Positions 61,933 to 64,000 of a stretch of DNA of 64,000 bases are shown here, piece after piece. How positions within the stretch are numbered: position 1 is the first letter of the stretch; each line of letters starts with the position of its first letter. The position numbers and the translations under genes are program-made. The notes under the pieces are model-generated. The model ran no database searches, was not told where the DNA came from, and worked only from the letters and a program-made list of their open reading frames with translations. Source of the stretch: Streptomyces radicis (GTDB lineage: Bacteria; Actinomycetota; Actinomycetes; Streptomycetales; Streptomycetaceae); contig NZ_RBDY01000022.1 in assembly GCF_003626575.1 (NCBI RefSeq), positions 1 through 64,000 of the forward strand. The letters run 5' to 3'.

Positions 61933-62251
61933 ACCCTGCTCCGTCTCTGTGTCCGTGACCTACCGGCACGGTGTCCGTCCCCCCGTGGACGGGCACCGTG
62001 CCGGTCCCCCCTGACCTGGCGAGGAGGAAGTCCGCCTCGCCCGACTTGACCCCCTGGATGAAGTGCTGGATCTCGTGGACCGTGCAGATCAACGCGGGCC
62101 CGTCGGGGTCCGTCGACTGACGGAGCGCCACCCTGCCGTCGTGCAGCCGCATCGCCTCGATGCAGCTGCCGCCGTTCCCCCCGCTCCAGGGCTTCCGCCA
62201 GCCCTCCACGCCCAACTGCGTGGCGGGCATGCCGTTGTAGACGCGATCCAT
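61925..62251 (-). CDS. DUF397 protein (partner of XRE regulator)
   Basis: The 108-residue protein carries the DUF397 core: W-KPWSGGNGGSCIEAM, RVALRQSTDPDGPALICT and EIQHFIQGVKSGEADFLL. DUF397 proteins pair with XRE regulators in streptomycetes (WhiJ/BldB-linked systems) and probably act as antagonists or effectors. The usual protein ends soon after FIxGVKxGEFD; here about 30 extra residues follow, with repeated TVPV (GTVPVHGGTDTVPVG). The DNA for that tail forms a 19-bp hairpin. The ATG at 62251 has AAGGAG inside the end of the XRE gene, 3 bp away, so translation is coupled. Confidence 0.9.
   Translation of the reverse strand: MDRVYNGMPATQLGVEGWRKPWSGGNGGSCIEAMRLHDGRVALRQSTDPDGPALICTVHEIQHFIQGVKSGEADFLLARSGGTGTVPVHGGTDTVPVGHGHRDGAGCE
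61962..62005 (-). promoter_or_regulatory. 19-bp hairpin in the DUF397 tail, upstream of the methyltransferase start
   Basis: Arms 61962-61980 and 61987-62005 pair with one wobble-type mismatch around a six-base loop. It ends 30 bases before the methyltransferase GTG. It is inside coding sequence, so it may be an intra-operon attenuator or a translational control element. Confidence 0.55.
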
Positions 62252-62254
62252 GGC

Positions 62255-63193
62255 TCAGATCTCCTTACGAATCCCACTGAGGATGGCCTCGGTGCGGTGT
62301 ACGGGCGCGGCCTGCGCGCACATGCGGTCAAGTGCCTCCCTGAAGGTCGACACATCGTCACGCTGGTCGAAGTAGGCGGCGCCGACGAGGCTCTCCGCGC
62401 AGACGACGTCGGAGAGCTCGGCGAGCGGGAAGCGGAAGAGGTGGAACGGCCCGTACATCGCCGGGTGCAGCCCGGCGGAGAACGGCATGATCTGGAGTCT
62501 GACGTGCGGCGCCGACGCCACGGAGTCGATCAGGTGGGTGATCTGCGCGCGCATCACGGTGGGGCGGCCGATGGGCCTGCGGAGCACGGTCTCGTCGAGC
62601 ACGACCCAGAGCAGCGGCGGCTGCTTGCGGGCCAGCAGCTCCTGGCGGGCGAGGCGCAGCGCCACGAGCCTGTCGATCTCGTTCGCGTGCGCGTGCGGCA
62701 TCCCGGCGCGCAGGACGGCGGCGGCGTACGCCTCGGTCTGGAGGAGCCCGGGGACGTAGTGCGGCTCGTACGCGCGGATCTGGTCGGCCTCGGCCTCGAG
62801 GCTGACGAACGCGGAGAACCAGTCGGGCAGGACGTCGCGGTAACGGTGCCACCAGCCGGGCCTGTTGGCCTCGCGGACGAGGTCGAGGAAGGCGTCGACC
62901 TCCTGCGGGTCGGTGACCCCGTAGATGTGGAGGAGCTTCTCCACATAGGGCACCTTGAGCCCGACTTGAGCCTTCTCCATCCGCCGGATCGTGGCATGTG
63001 TCACATCGAGGGCCCTGCCGGCCTCCTCGAAGGAGATCCCGGCGGCGTCCCTCAGGTCCTGGAGACGCCGTCCCAGGACGAGCCGCAGGACGGTGGCCGC
63101 GCCGCTCACCTGTCCTCCTGCCACCGTCACCCCCTCGACCGCCGCCTTCACCGAGGAGTCTGCCATGACGTCAGCGGCCGCGACAGGCTGCAT
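62255..63193 (-). CDS. XRE-family regulator (WhiJ/AbaA-cluster type, DUF5753-like C-terminus)
   Basis: The 312-residue protein has an N-terminal Cro/CI helix-turn-helix (LGRRLQDLRDAAGISFEEAGRAL and VTHATIRRMEKAQVGL). The C-terminal ~200 residues are typical of actinobacterial XRE regulators (YEPHYVPGLLQTEAYAAAVLRAG, LWVVLDETVLRRPIG, LQIMPFSAGLHPAMYGPFHLFRF). It is first in a three-gene operon with DUF397 and a methyltransferase, and divergent from an anti-sigma-like ATPase, as in whiJ/abaA-like loci that modulate development and antibiotic production. The start is uncertain: ATG 63193 or 63166; neither has a ribosome site. The AT-rich stretch just before 63193 would allow a leaderless message. 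Confidence 0.9.
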   Translation of the reverse strand: MQPVAAADVMADSSVKAAVEGVTVAGGQVSGAATVLRLVLGRRLQDLRDAAGISFEEAGRALDVTHATIRRMEKAQVGLKVPYVEKLLHIYGVTDPQEVDAFLDLVREANRPGWWHRYRDVLPDWFSAFVSLEAEADQIRAYEPHYVPGLLQTEAYAAAVLRAGMPHAHANEIDRLVALRLARQELLARKQPPLLWVVLDETVLRRPIGRPTVMRAQITHLIDSVASAPHVRLQIMPFSAGLHPAMYGPFHLFRFPLAELSDVVCAESLVGAAYFDQRDDVSTFREALDRMCAQAAPVHRTEAILSGIRKEI

Positions 63194-63285
63194 CGGTGAT
63201 TCTGTAATTTGCAGGTTGGCTCTTGCCGGATGAGACGGCCACCCAGCACAGTGGTGTCGTGGCTTCCTCCTCGCACGCTCAGCCC

Positions 63286-63714
63286 ATGACGCGGCCCGCG
63301 TCCGCCGTGCTGACGCACGGGCATCTGCGGTTCAGGCTGCCCGCCGTGGACACGTCGGCCGCGGAGGCGCGTCGTCTCACGCGCCGGCAGCTGAAGCAGT
63401 GGCGCGCGCCCGTGGAGGCGTGTGACAACGCCCAGTTGGTGATCTCCGAGCTGGTCACCAACGCGCTGCGGCACACCGAGAGCGAGAGCGTCGGCTGCGA
63501 GCTGCGGATCCTGGGGCCGCTGCTCCGGGTCGCGGTCGCGAGCGACGGGCTGGGCCCCCGGCAGGCGCCGCGCCAGGCCGGGGACGACGAGGAGGGCGGC
63601 CGAGGCCTCCTGCTCGTGTGCGCCCTGGCGAAGGTGTGGGGCGTGCGGCCCAGGGAGGCCGAGCCAGGCCATGTGGTGTGGGCGGATCTGCCGCTTGACG
63701 CCACGAGGGTCTGA
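63286..63714 (+). CDS. Anti-sigma-type ATP-binding protein (HATPase_c, RsbW/SpoIIAB-like)
   Basis: The 142-residue kinase-fold protein has the N-box ISELVTNALRHT, G1-like SDGLGP and G2 GGRGLLLVCAL. Proteins of this size and motif set are common in Streptomyces next to XRE/DUF397 pairs. Some act as anti-sigma factors; others have unknown partners. The Asp/Gly ATP-lid between G1 and G2 (RQAPRQAGDDEE) is short. The start is uncertain: ATG 63286 is used, but GTG 63259 and TTG 63223 are also in frame and none has a clear ribosome site. It is divergent from the XRE gene. Confidence 0.85.
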   Translation: MTRPASAVLTHGHLRFRLPAVDTSAAEARRLTRRQLKQWRAPVEACDNAQLVISELVTNALRHTESESVGCELRILGPLLRVAVASDGLGPRQAPRQAGDDEEGGRGLLLVCALAKVWGVRPREAEPGHVVWADLPLDATRV

Positions 63715-63765
63715 GCACGAAGGGGTGAGCGCAAGGGTCCGAACGGCCTCCGCGGGGCCGGTCGT

Positions 63766-64000
63766 TCAGGCGGCGCGGTCGAGCCGGGGGGCGGCGAGCT
63801 GTCGCAGCAGGCGCGTTCCGAGGGCACCGACGACCAGCGCGCCGCCGCCGCACGCCAGCGTGAACGCGTAGCCCCAGCGCGCCCCGTGGGCCTCGATCAC
63901 GAGCCAGGCCATCCCCTCGGTCAGCGACTCCGCGGGCACGCCCTGCCTGACCAGGCTGTACCCGGCGATGATGGTGGGCGCGATCAGCAGCCCCGAGAAG
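63766..64000 (-). CDS. MFS transporter, C-terminal fragment (gene continues past window edge)
   Basis: Only the last 77 codons are inside the window; the 5' end lies to the right. The visible part reads FSGLLIAPTIIAGYSLV, then LTEGMAWLVIEAHGARWGYAFTLACG, then a final hydrophobic helix and basic tail, matching the C-terminal end of actinobacterial major facilitator transporters. Between LTEGMAW and the HGARWGYAF block most family members have a further membrane helix; here it seems to be missing, so the protein may carry an internal deletion. The cargo is unknown. Confidence 0.75.
   Translation of the reverse strand, partial: FSGLLIAPTIIAGYSLVRQGVPAESLTEGMAWLVIEAHGARWGYAFTLACGGGALVVGALGTRLLRQLAAPRLDRAA

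Overview
The window comes from a high-G+C actinomycete, almost certainly a Streptomyces or close relative. The signs are pervasive G/C third positions, many GTG starts, a modular type I polyketide synthase (PKS), a large LuxR-type (LAL) regulator, DasR-like and CebR-like operators, a sugar importer lacking its own ATPase (as in MsiK-dependent systems), and an XRE/DUF397/ATPase developmental locus. No rRNA, tRNA or CRISPR array was seen.

Region 1 (1-29758) is the right-hand part of a glycosylated polyketide cluster. Two PKS genes run leftward. The upstream one (20701-10373) has two modules; the next (10333 to beyond the left edge) has two full modules and the start of a third. Every complete module is KS-AT-DH-KR-ACP, every AT carries malonyl-type GHSIGE/HAFH motifs, every KR carries the B-type LDD motif, and no ER is present. 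The first module's DH is eroded (catalytic Asp replaced by Pro, YGP segment gone). The predicted product segment is therefore one hydroxyl followed by three conjugated double bonds, a polyene-type chain. Divergent from the PKS genes are rmlA and rmlB, split by a solitary TnpB (IS200/IS605-type) element, then an NDP-hexose 2,3-dehydratase and a LAL regulator. Together these point to a 2,6-dideoxysugar on the product. A short G/C-rich motif (ACCCC(C)TA) recurs in both intergenic regions of the cluster and is a candidate regulon operator.

Region 2 (29889-42023) is carbohydrate metabolism: a glycolipid-binding-like protein, a glycogen-debranching-like glycosidase divergent from a LacI/solute-binding protein/permease/permease operon with paired LacI-type operators, a small unknown gene, a DasR-box-preceded AA10 LPMO, and a convergent GH9 cellulase-DoxX operon under a perfect CebR-like box. 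A second copy of that box stands upstream of a small unknown ORF.

Region 3 (42555-57052) holds a heterodimeric ABC exporter with complementary degenerate ATPase sites, a DUF457 membrane protein, a Ski2-like helicase, a DUF6397-like protein, an orphan roadblock protein, a small membrane protein, a fatty acid desaturase, and a coupled SNF2 helicase-SWIM zinc finger pair.

Region 4 (57060-64000) holds a secreted SGNH esterase, a GH2 beta-galactosidase, a whiJ/abaA-like locus (XRE regulator, DUF397, divergent anti-sigma-type ATPase) with a coupled methyltransferase, and the 3' end of an MFS transporter.
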